This document shows, piece after piece, positions 5,904-11,173 of a stretch of 11,173 nt of DNA. How positions within the stretch are numbered: the first letter of the stretch is position 1; every line of letters starts with the position of its first letter. The notes beneath the pieces are model-generated. The model had not been told where the DNA came from. It did not search any database and saw only the letters and a program-made list of their open reading frames with translations. Source of the DNA: Candidatus Omnitrophota bacterium. Lineage in GTDB: Bacteria; Omnitrophota; Gorgyraeia; Aquiviventales; Aquiviventaceae. Position numbers and translations under genes: made by a program. The DNA lies in NCBI GenBank assembly GCA_016180605.1, contig JACPAW010000137.1:1-11173 (forward strand). The letters are read 5' to 3'.

Positions 5904-7640
5904 TCATGAGGATTGCGCTGGAGCTCCCGCTTGCTCCAGAGCGCTTTTCAACTGCTTTAAGGCAGAAAGCAAGGTTCCTTTGCAGTGCACGCGCAGGACA
6001 CGGCGCTTGCGTTCGCGCATCGCTTGAAAATCCCCGAGCGCCTGAGCCTGCTTCAAAATACCAAAGGTAAAGGGTTCCCCTGGGATGGGCAAATCTTCGG
6101 GCTCTTCGCTTGTTAATAACACGAATAAGCCGGAATTAGACCCTCCTTTGAAAAGCTGGCCGGTTGAGTGTAAATACCGCGGCCCGAACCCTAACAGGGT
6201 AGCCAGCCCAAAATCCACGCGCGCCTGCTCTCGCAGGGTATAGAGGATCTCATCCAATTCCCGCAGGCGGGGCAAGAATGAGAGAAAAGCGATGTAATCT
6301 CCAGCCTGCCGCGTTGCGAAAAACCTGCCAAGGCATTGAGCCAAAGACTCCGCAGCTAAATCCAAAGATGCGGCATACACGACTATGTCTTTTTCTTCGC
6401 AGATTTCCTTTGCCTCATCATTCCAGGTGCGAGAGCGAGCATGTTGTTCCAGAAGGACTTTCGTGCGGTCTTTGCTTTCCTGGACATTCGGCTCATCGAA
6501 TGGATTAACCTCCATGACCGCACCCGCAACCGCAGTGGCCAATTCCCACTTCGCTACTTCCCCACCAAGATCATAAAGATCCTCCCAACGAATGCGTATC
6601 ACCGGATGGTTCTGGCGTATCAATGCAGCGACGTGCTCCTCCAGTGCCCGATCCGGGGCAGAAGCCAGTTGCAGCTCGATGAACAACCGGTCCTCACCAT
6701 AGAAAGCGTGAGGGTTGATTTTTTCGCCATGGATGGGAATAATCCCTTTTCCTTGCTTGCCCAGGCTTTCCGCGATCAATTGCTCAACCCAGGTGCTGAA
6801 ACCGGCTGTGGCATCGCTGCACAACAAAGTGAGCTTGTCTTTCCCCGCTAATCCCAGGCTGCCTATGGCAGCACCCAGTTGAACGCCGGGATTATCTTCC
6901 AGTCGAACGGAAACCCCGCAGCGCGCGAACATCTCCTGGGCGCGCTCTAGAAGCCGTCGGGTATTCACCCCAATGAGCGCAGCAGGGACCAAACCAAAAT
7001 AGGTCAGAGCGGAAAAACGACCTCCAACTTCTGCGCCCGCACCCTTTCCATGGACAAAGATTCGACGGAAGTTCCAGGCCTTGGCCTGCGATTCTAAAGG
7101 AGTCCTGGCATCCGTGATGGCCAGAAACGGCGCCCCAGGGCGTTTAGCGAGCGAAGAGAGCCTCTCATACCAATACCGGGAAAGCGCTGTGATCTCAATG
7201 GTGGTACCTGATTTGCTAGAGACAATGGCGCAAAAGCGCTCAGGTGAAAGTCGCCGTTGCTGGGTAAGAATTGCGGTTGGGTCGGTCGTATCCAGGACGA
7301 TTAGCTCTAAAGCACCTGGTGCGACCCCAAACAGGCTCCGGCATACTTCCGAGAAAAGTCCGCTTCCCCCCATGCCCAAGAGCAAAGCATCCGTAAAACC
7401 GTCCTGGCGTAGCTCGCGAGCGAGATTCTCCAAGGAACTGCAAGAACCGAGCATGAGTGGCGTAATGGAAAGCCACCCTAGCCGGTTCCGGATGGATGCT
7501 TCAACGGTAGGCTGCTGCGTCCATAAGCTCGGGTCTTGCGCCCAGAGCCTCTCAGAAAGTTTCTGAAAAGTCAGGCGCTTCAAGCAAGAATCCCACTGCG
7601 ACTGCCACATCCCCAAGCAAAGCGTCTGCTTCGAAGCCAT
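5904..7640 (-). CDS. pgi: Glucose-6-phosphate isomerase, transaldolase-PGI type
   Basis: This cytoplasmic enzyme interconverts glucose 6-phosphate and fructose 6-phosphate. The protein of 578 residues has a SIS fold: LGMGGSGLFSEV (88-99), the phosphate loop SSKSGTT (141-147), VGGRFSALTYFG (205-216) and the PGI active-site segment EQLIAESLGKQGKG (286-299). The sequence is of the kind found as the C-terminal half of bifunctional transaldolase/PGI proteins, but no transaldolase domain is attached and none is encoded nearby. The ATG follows the stop of the DUF3047 gene by three bases, so it is the last gene of that operon. No strong SD is visible. Confidence 0.9.
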   Translation of the reverse strand: MASKQTLCLGMWQSQWDSCLKRLTFQKLSERLWAQDPSLWTQQPTVEASIRNRLGWLSITPLMLGSCSSLENLARELRQDGFTDALLLGMGGSGLFSEVCRSLFGVAPGALELIVLDTTDPTAILTQQRRLSPERFCAIVSSKSGTTIEITALSRYWYERLSSLAKRPGAPFLAITDARTPLESQAKAWNFRRIFVHGKGAGAEVGGRFSALTYFGLVPAALIGVNTRRLLERAQEMFARCGVSVRLEDNPGVQLGAAIGSLGLAGKDKLTLLCSDATAGFSTWVEQLIAESLGKQGKGIIPIHGEKINPHAFYGEDRLFIELQLASAPDRALEEHVAALIRQNHPVIRIRWEDLYDLGGEVAKWELATAVAGAVMEVNPFDEPNVQESKDRTKVLLEQHARSRTWNDEAKEICEEKDIVVYAASLDLAAESLAQCLGRFFATRQAGDYIAFLSFLPRLRELDEILYTLREQARVDFGLATLLGFGPRYLHSTGQLFKGGSNSGLFVLLTSEEPEDLPIPGEPFTFGILKQAQALGDFQAMRERKRRVLRVHCKGTLLSALKQLKSALEQAGAPAQSS

Positions 7641-7643
7641 CGT

Positions 7644-8363
7644 CTAATCTGCTGAAGGCTCGCGGTGAACTCGCAGCTCATCGAAATAGGCCAGAGCCTG
7701 CCCCTGGGTATTATCGGTATCGCTCATCACGCCAATGGCCACCACATCGGGTGGATCGGCGTTGAAACAACGGCGGTAATCTTCTTCGATATTCCTCGAG
7801 ACAGAGCGCCACTGACCTAAAAACTGATTCCCGCTTTCGACTACGATGATTTTCGAATTCTTCGAATACGCACTGTTCATCGCTGTGCCTACAGGTAAGT
7901 GGGAGGACCAGACATAATCCAAGTGGTGCTTCTGCCAAGGAAGTCCTTTGGTATCGAAATAGACGTATACCCGAGCCGCTGCATCGGATCCTTCCTTGCG
8001 GGTTAAATTCTCTTTTTCTATCAACTGGTCTACCCGCCACTGCCATGAAAGCCATTCAAACCGATCGGGATTAAAACGCAGCGGATAAATCAAGATGGAA
8101 GCACCACCTTTGCTTTCCGCTAAAAGACAGCGGTGCTCTTGCAGGTTAACGATCTCGTAGCGCGTTCGATGGCGTACTTCTACCTCGCGCCACAAATCCA
8201 GCTGTAAGGTATCAAAGGATTCCTTCCAGAAGGTTTGCAAGGGGGCAGGCGGAATAAGCGGAGGAACCACGGAAACGGTAATGGGACGGGTCCCACACCC
8301 GATGGCGGTTACTGCCACCAGCCAAATATACGGACGGACTGAAGCGAATGCTTTTAAGAACAG
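7644..8363 (-). CDS. DUF3047 family lipoprotein, probable CTG start
   Basis: The core WQWRVDQLIEKEN, DAAARVYVYFD, LDYVWSSHLPVGT, IVVESGNQ and IGVMSDTDNTQGQALAYFDEL is typical of DUF3047, an exported family of unknown function. The first ATG/GTG/TTG start (GTG 8318) would leave only seven residues before the Cys of AIGC, too short for a signal peptide. Reading upstream, the frame stays open to CTG 8363, giving a basic N-terminus, a hydrophobic core and a lipobox with Cys23: a normal lipoprotein signal of 22 residues. That CTG sits two bases after the stop of the preceding gene, suggesting coupled initiation. Family call firm, start tentative. Confidence 0.82.
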   Translation of the reverse strand: MFLKAFASVRPYIWLVAVTAIGCGTRPITVSVVPPLIPPAPLQTFWKESFDTLQLDLWREVEVRHRTRYEIVNLQEHRCLLAESKGGASILIYPLRFNPDRFEWLSWQWRVDQLIEKENLTRKEGSDAAARVYVYFDTKGLPWQKHHLDYVWSSHLPVGTAMNSAYSKNSKIIVVESGNQFLGQWRSVSRNIEEDYRRCFNADPPDVVAIGVMSDTDNTQGQALAYFDELRVHREPSAD

Positions 8364-8364
8364 A

Positions 8365-8850
8365 TCACTTCACACCTTCAACCATGGATTCAGCACCTGG
8401 AGTGGAGAGCTCTGCGTAGCTGCTCAGTTTCTCCCAAGTACGCTTGCCGACTACTCCATCGTCTGTTAATCCCTGGATTCTCTGAAATTCTTTGACGGCA
8501 GAACGCGTCTGGGGTCCCATCTTCCCATCGATGGCACCCTGGTAGAAACCGGCATTCTTGAGGGCTTGCTGAATCTGCCGGGTACTGGGTTTTGCAGGGA
8601 TCGCCTGGCTTGCGGATGGGGAGAACTTCGGCCCCTGCGTGGCAAATGCGGAAAGCTCTCCTGAGAGAGGGTCTGCCATCGGTGCGGCAGCGTAATTTCC
8701 GGAGCCGGTACGTTCCAATTGGCTCACCCGCTCATCGAGCAAATTCATCTGAGACTGCAGCCGTACCCAATCCTGCCGTGTACGCGTGCTTCCGCATCCG
8801 GCAGCCATCACCACCATAGACAATCCAACCATTGCATAAACCGTTTTCAT
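8365..8850 (-). CDS. Peptidoglycan-binding lipoprotein
   Basis: 161 residues. The signal peptide ends in the lipobox MAAGC (Cys19). A short predicted coiled coil follows (about 25-47, DWVRLQSQMNLLDERVSQLE), then a Pro/Ala/Ser-rich linker, then a PG_binding_1 domain (about 90-143) with the characteristic ALKNAGFYQGAIDGKMGPQT and AVKEFQRIQGL repeats. The likely role is an outer-membrane lipid anchor that holds the peptidoglycan layer, comparable in layout to Lpp- or Pal-type tethers. The ATG at 8850 is preceded by a perfect SD, GGAGGA, at five bases or less; an in-frame extension to 8919 has neither SD nor signal peptide. First gene of an operon with DUF3047 and pgi. Confidence 0.88.
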   Translation of the reverse strand: MKTVYAMVGLSMVVMAAGCGSTRTRQDWVRLQSQMNLLDERVSQLERTGSGNYAAAPMADPLSGELSAFATQGPKFSPSASQAIPAKPSTRQIQQALKNAGFYQGAIDGKMGPQTRSAVKEFQRIQGLTDDGVVGKRTWEKLSSYAELSTPGAESMVEGVK

Positions 8851-8866
8851 TGTTCCTCCGTTTAGT

Positions 8867-8902
8867 CCCACCGGTATTGATTTGCAACGCAAATCAGGTG
8901 GG
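8867..8902 (-). promoter_or_regulatory. Structured 5' leader of the peptidoglycan-binding lipoprotein
   Basis: In the mRNA sense an outer stem CCCACC (8902-8897) pairs perfectly with GGTGGG (8872-8867). Inside it, TGATTTGC (8896-8889) pairs perfectly with GCAAATCA (8885-8878) over a 3-base loop. A 5-base bulge (8877-8873) separates the two stems on one side. The structure ends a few bases before the SD at about 8859-8854. There is no U-tract, so it is not a terminator. A regulatory or mRNA-stabilising hairpin, or a protein operator on the palindromic inner part, would fit. Confidence 0.55.
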
Positions 8903-8940
8903 GCTCCTGGCTCATCCATTTTGTGAAGCTCACGAATGTT

Positions 8941-8969
8941 AGTGTAACAAAGAAGATCTCAAGCTTCAA
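8941..8969 (-). promoter_or_regulatory. Sigma70-like promoter of the lipoprotein operon
   Basis: TTGAAG (8969-8964) and TACACT (8946-8941) are separated by exactly 17 bases on the - strand, with TGT in front of the -10. Each hexamer matches the consensus at four of six positions. The -35 box overlaps the dsbD stop codon. Predicted start near 8934, leaving a leader of about 84 bases that contains the stem-loop described at 8867-8902. Confidence 0.45.
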
Positions 8970-10183
8970 TTTCGAAGAATTTTTTCCAACCGTTCCAGAA
9001 ATTCCTGCGGCTGGACAAAACCCAAAAGACGCAGCCGTGTTTGCTCTTTTCCGGATCGATCAAAAAGCAATACGGTAGGGGCTCCATAGATTTTGTAGCG
9101 CTCGAGCAACCGCTCAGCTTCTGGAGAAATCGAGGCGGTCGCATCCAATCGCATGGTTAAAACTTCCGCCAGCGCCTGCACCACTTCGGGATGCCGAAAG
9201 GTTACATGATCCATCTCGACACAGGGCAGGCACCAGTCCGCATAGACATCAATGAGCACCGGCCGCTGTTCTTGCCGTGCCTGCTCGAGCAACGCTTCCG
9301 TGTAAGGAATCCAGCGGACAGTCGGTCGCTGTGGCGCATGCGGCCGAACGATTGCAAGGGCAGAAATCACCAAAACAACCCCTATTCCCTGCCGCAGCCA
9401 GCGAAACCAGAGGGCCGGATGGCGACTGCTCTCCAGCCATCCTAAATAAATTCCGCCTGCGGCCAGGAGAATGGCCACTGCCATCCATAAGATCTTTTCA
9501 GGAAGAAGAGGCCTGAGAAAATAGAGGGCCAAACCCAGAAGGATCAGTCCCAAGGCCTTTCGATACCACACCATCCAAGCGCCTGCCTTGGGTAAACGAC
9601 TGAAGCGATTGACTAACAGGCCCAAAAGAAAATAGGGCAAACCCATGCCGATGCCGAGCATGAAAAACAAAAACAATCCAGCAACCGCATTTCCCATTTG
9701 CCCAACGACCAGCAGCAAGCTCAGGATGAACGGACCGATGCAAGGAGCAGCCACCAGCCCTACGACCCATCCCATTCCGAAAGCTCCCCAGGCCCCTGTA
9801 GAGGCAGAATTCCATCGGCGCAGCAGGAACTCCGGCAACCTAAACTCGTATAACCCAAAGAGGCTCAGGGCCAAGAGAACGATGATCAGCGCGACTAAAA
9901 GCAAGACCACCGGCTTCTGAAGCCAGGCTCCGAATAAAGAACCGGTCTTTGCAACAATAAAACCAAGGATGGCGTAGTTGACGGAAATACCCAGAAGATA
10001 GCAGAAGGCAAGCCAGCCGCTTTTCCGCGGTGAACCTTTCGATTGCTGAGAGAAAAAGGCCAGAGTCACCGGAAGCATCGGATAGACGCACGGGGTTAGG
10101 TTAAGAGCCAAGCCCCCAAGAAAAACAGCGATGCTTCCCACAAAAAGGCCTTGATGTCGCACGATATCTGTAAGCCAATCCAT
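8966..10183 (-). CDS. dsbD: DsbD-like thiol:disulfide interchange protein (no alpha domain)
   Basis: The family moves electrons from cytoplasmic thioredoxin across the inner membrane to periplasmic thiols. The transmembrane domain has the paired redox cysteines in NLTPCVYPM (Cys32) and VAAPCIGPF (Cys148), and about nine hydrophobic segments in all. The C-terminal thioredoxin domain, beginning near residue 290, has DWCLPCVEM (Cys318, Cys321) and the cis-proline loop YGAPT. The N-terminal periplasmic DsbD-alpha domain is missing, so the protein is 405 residues and not about 560. The ATG at 10183 is used, with AGGAG ten bases upstream; a TTG one codon earlier is less likely. Partners could be cytochrome c maturation or secreted-protein folding factors. 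It follows a small secreted protein gene by 27 bases. Confidence 0.88.
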   Translation of the reverse strand: MDWLTDIVRHQGLFVGSIAVFLGGLALNLTPCVYPMLPVTLAFFSQQSKGSPRKSGWLAFCYLLGISVNYAILGFIVAKTGSLFGAWLQKPVVLLLVALIIVLLALSLFGLYEFRLPEFLLRRWNSASTGAWGAFGMGWVVGLVAAPCIGPFILSLLLVVGQMGNAVAGLFLFFMLGIGMGLPYFLLGLLVNRFSRLPKAGAWMVWYRKALGLILLGLALYFLRPLLPEKILWMAVAILLAAGGIYLGWLESSRHPALWFRWLRQGIGVVLVISALAIVRPHAPQRPTVRWIPYTEALLEQARQEQRPVLIDVYADWCLPCVEMDHVTFRHPEVVQALAEVLTMRLDATASISPEAERLLERYKIYGAPTVLLFDRSGKEQTRLRLLGFVQPQEFLERLEKILRN

Positions 10184-10210
10184 CAACGGAGGGCTCCTAG
10201 GCAGGAACTT

Positions 10211-10543
10211 TCAAAAGGTGTACCGAAGGAGGGCTTTGCCGCCTTTTAATTCCGTCCCGGGATGTTCTTTATCTGCTGGAAGAAACATCGTTGCTGTCCG
10301 CTCTATGGAAGCCAGGGAACCTCGCAGAAGACCGAACCACACCCCGCTGATGGGATCAAAACGGCGGGATTCCGTAACGACTTGTTTGATCGGCTGAGTC
10401 CACGCCATAGAAATGGCAAAAACATCTTTGGGCAGCTCCTCGATCGAACGTTCGCGCACTTTTCCCAAATTCTCGCGCCCTTCTCCGTAAGCGATCCCGC
10501 AGAGCCCAAGCACTAGGGTCCAAACCAGAACGGTCCCGCGCAT
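10211..10543 (-). CDS. Small secreted protein, unknown (weak resemblance to TIGR04073)
   Basis: 110 residues with a Sec signal peptide of about 20 residues (LVWTLVLGLCGIAYG). The mature part has the pattern DPISGVWFGLLRGSLASIER followed by TATMFLP. From memory this resembles the glycine/arginine pattern of the TIGR04073 family, small exported proteins linked with exosortase-containing genomes; the match is only suggestive. The last residues (ALLRYTF) alternate and end in Phe, as outer-membrane beta proteins do, but the protein is too small for a barrel. A good SD (GGGAGG) precedes the ATG at 10543. It is the first gene before dsbD and likely shares its promoter. Confidence 0.65.
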   Translation of the reverse strand: MRGTVLVWTLVLGLCGIAYGEGRENLGKVRERSIEELPKDVFAISMAWTQPIKQVVTESRRFDPISGVWFGLLRGSLASIERTATMFLPADKEHPGTELKGGKALLRYTF

Positions 10544-10589
10544 CGTGCCTCCCTCGCGCTAAAGTAGCACTGGTTGTCTACTAGAGAGT

Positions 10590-10598
10590 AGTATACCA
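10590..10598 (-). promoter_or_regulatory. Extended -10 promoter of the secreted protein-dsbD unit
   Basis: TGG followed by TATACT (10595-10590) on the - strand gives a TGn-extended -10 with five of six consensus bases. Predicted start near 10583, about 40 bases before the ATG. No -35 is found; that position falls in the repeat region. Just downstream, CTAC/GTAG (10578-10591) forms a short inverted repeat around the expected start site. Confidence 0.45.
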
Positions 10599-10612
10599 TG
10601 CGTGCAATCTTC

Positions 10613-10711
10613 TGGGACATGAGACATGCCAGTGATACGAGACTCTTGGGGCATGGGACAGGGGACAGGGGACAAAAAAAACTACGAACATGCCCCACGC
10701 CCCATGTCCCA
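10613..10711. repeat. Heptad-repeat hairpin 4 (TGGGACA type)
   Basis: The left arm (10647-10674) is TGGGGCA, TGGGACA, GGGGACA, GGGGACA. The loop is seven A (10675-10681). The right arm, read on the - strand from 10711 to 10682, is TGGGACA, TGGGGCG, TGGGGCA and a decayed TGTTCGT plus AG. Three units pair well; the fourth does not. Two further units, TGGGACA and TGAGACA (10613-10626), lie to the left, separated by about 20 bases of degenerate sequence. The element follows the stop of the epimerase gene by 14 bases. In this orientation its loop is a T run within the mRNA, so it might also act as a 3' end structure. Confidence 0.85.
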
Positions 10712-10725
10712 AACGCGGCGTTCTC

Positions 10726-11173
10726 TTACAAGTAGCCGTTTTGCCGAAACCACGCCAAGGCGCGGCGAATCGCTTCCTCAATCGGAGTGAGCTCTAAGCT
10801 CAATTCGCGCTGCGCCTTCGAAGAATCGAGTCTTTGTCCTACGCGCGCGGCATAAACCGCCTTTCTAGGAAAAAGCGGCTCACTGGCCGTCAAAAAACCG
10901 ATACCCTCCATGATCCAAGCACCGAATAAAACAACCGGCTCAGAAAGATGCCAACGGGGTCCGGGTACTCCGGCCAGACGGCTGATTATCGCTGCCAATT
11001 CCGGCACATTCAAATTTTGGTTGGCAAGAAGATAGCGCTGTCCTATCCTGCCGCACTCGGCCGCTTGGACATGCCCCAGGCCCACATCTGCCGTATAGAC
11101 GGCGTTGAGAGGATGGTGAATCGTAAACGGAATGCGATATTTGGCAAAGCTGAGAATGGCAAGCCCGGAAAAC
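10726..11173 (-). CDS. NAD-dependent sugar epimerase, HpnA-like (C-terminal part)
   Basis: The frame is open through the right edge, so only the last 148 residues are present and the Rossmann motif is outside. NAVYTADVGLGHVQAAECG corresponds to the VHVDDVAxGH segment of extended SDRs. GQRYLLANQNLNVPELAAII and the end AIRRALAWFRQNGYL strongly resemble HpnA-type hopanoid-associated epimerases and dihydroflavonol-4-reductase-like proteins. The Tyr in place of the usual His in this segment is a modest change. The substrate cannot be told from this part. Stop TAA at 10726-10728. Confidence 0.85.
   Translation of the reverse strand, partial: FSGLAILSFAKYRIPFTIHHPLNAVYTADVGLGHVQAAECGRIGQRYLLANQNLNVPELAAIISRLAGVPGPRWHLSEPVVLFGAWIMEGIGFLTASEPLFPRKAVYAARVGQRLDSSKAQRELSLELTPIEEAIRRALAWFRQNGYL

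Noticed and set aside
8851..8919. Longer start for the peptidoglycan-binding lipoprotein
   Set aside because: The extension covers the leader hairpin and SD and would hide the signal peptide.
1..11173. tRNA, rRNA, prophage, IS or transposase genes
   Set aside because: None seen on either strand; the genes are all housekeeping or envelope functions with even composition.

Overview
The window reads as chromosomal DNA of an uncultivated-type Gram-negative bacterium. It shows two predicted lipoproteins with lipoboxes, an inner-membrane DsbD-like protein and a bacterial complex I cluster. Base composition is near half G+C throughout, and no phage, transposase or plasmid genes are visible. The mix of genes would fit a PVC-type lineage (Omnitrophota or Verrucomicrobiota) or a neighbour such as Nitrospirota or NC10. 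That placement is a weak inference; nothing here fixes the phylum.

Layout. The left edge (1-834, + strand) holds the C-terminal part of a pteridine-reductase-like SDR and a complete 6-pyruvoyl/6-carboxy-tetrahydropterin synthase (QueD/PTPS family). Everything else is on the - strand. Reading leftwards from the right edge, the order is: the C-terminus of an HpnA-like NAD-dependent sugar epimerase; a small secreted protein; a DsbD-like thiol:disulfide transporter with a fused thioredoxin domain; a lipoprotein with a peptidoglycan-binding domain; a DUF3047 lipoprotein that probably starts at CTG; a phosphoglucose isomerase of the transaldolase-PGI type; and a compact complex I operon in the order nuoA-B-C-D-I-H, ending in folB. 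folB converges on and overlaps queD, so three pterin genes sit together although they come from opposite strands.

Complex I. The nuo operon has the connecting Q-module subunits (B, C, D, I) and membrane subunits A and H. Between nuoD and nuoI, where nuoE-F-G usually lie, there is only a 92-bp gap filled by a repeat hairpin. J-N are also absent here. Either the enzyme is dispersed over several loci, or it lacks the NADH-oxidising module.

The most unusual structure is a set of four intergenic elements (316-400, 2971-3041, 5277-5348, 10647-10711). All have the same architecture: about four tandem 7-base units, a short loop, then about four 7-base units in inverse orientation, making a stem of about 30 bp. 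The 7-mer is different at each site (AGAAGTC, GTTCAAG, AGCANAC, TGGGACA types). They fill the gaps between stop codons and the next ribosome-binding regions, three of them immediately upstream of a gene start. A mechanism that conserves a 7-base period and an inverted layout, but not the sequence, is the best candidate here for an undescribed system.

Other items are extended -10 promoters upstream of nuoA and of the small secreted protein gene, a -35/-10 promoter overlapping the dsbD stop, a two-part stem-loop leader on the peptidoglycan-binding lipoprotein mRNA, and a possible leaderless 49-codon ORF ahead of nuoA.
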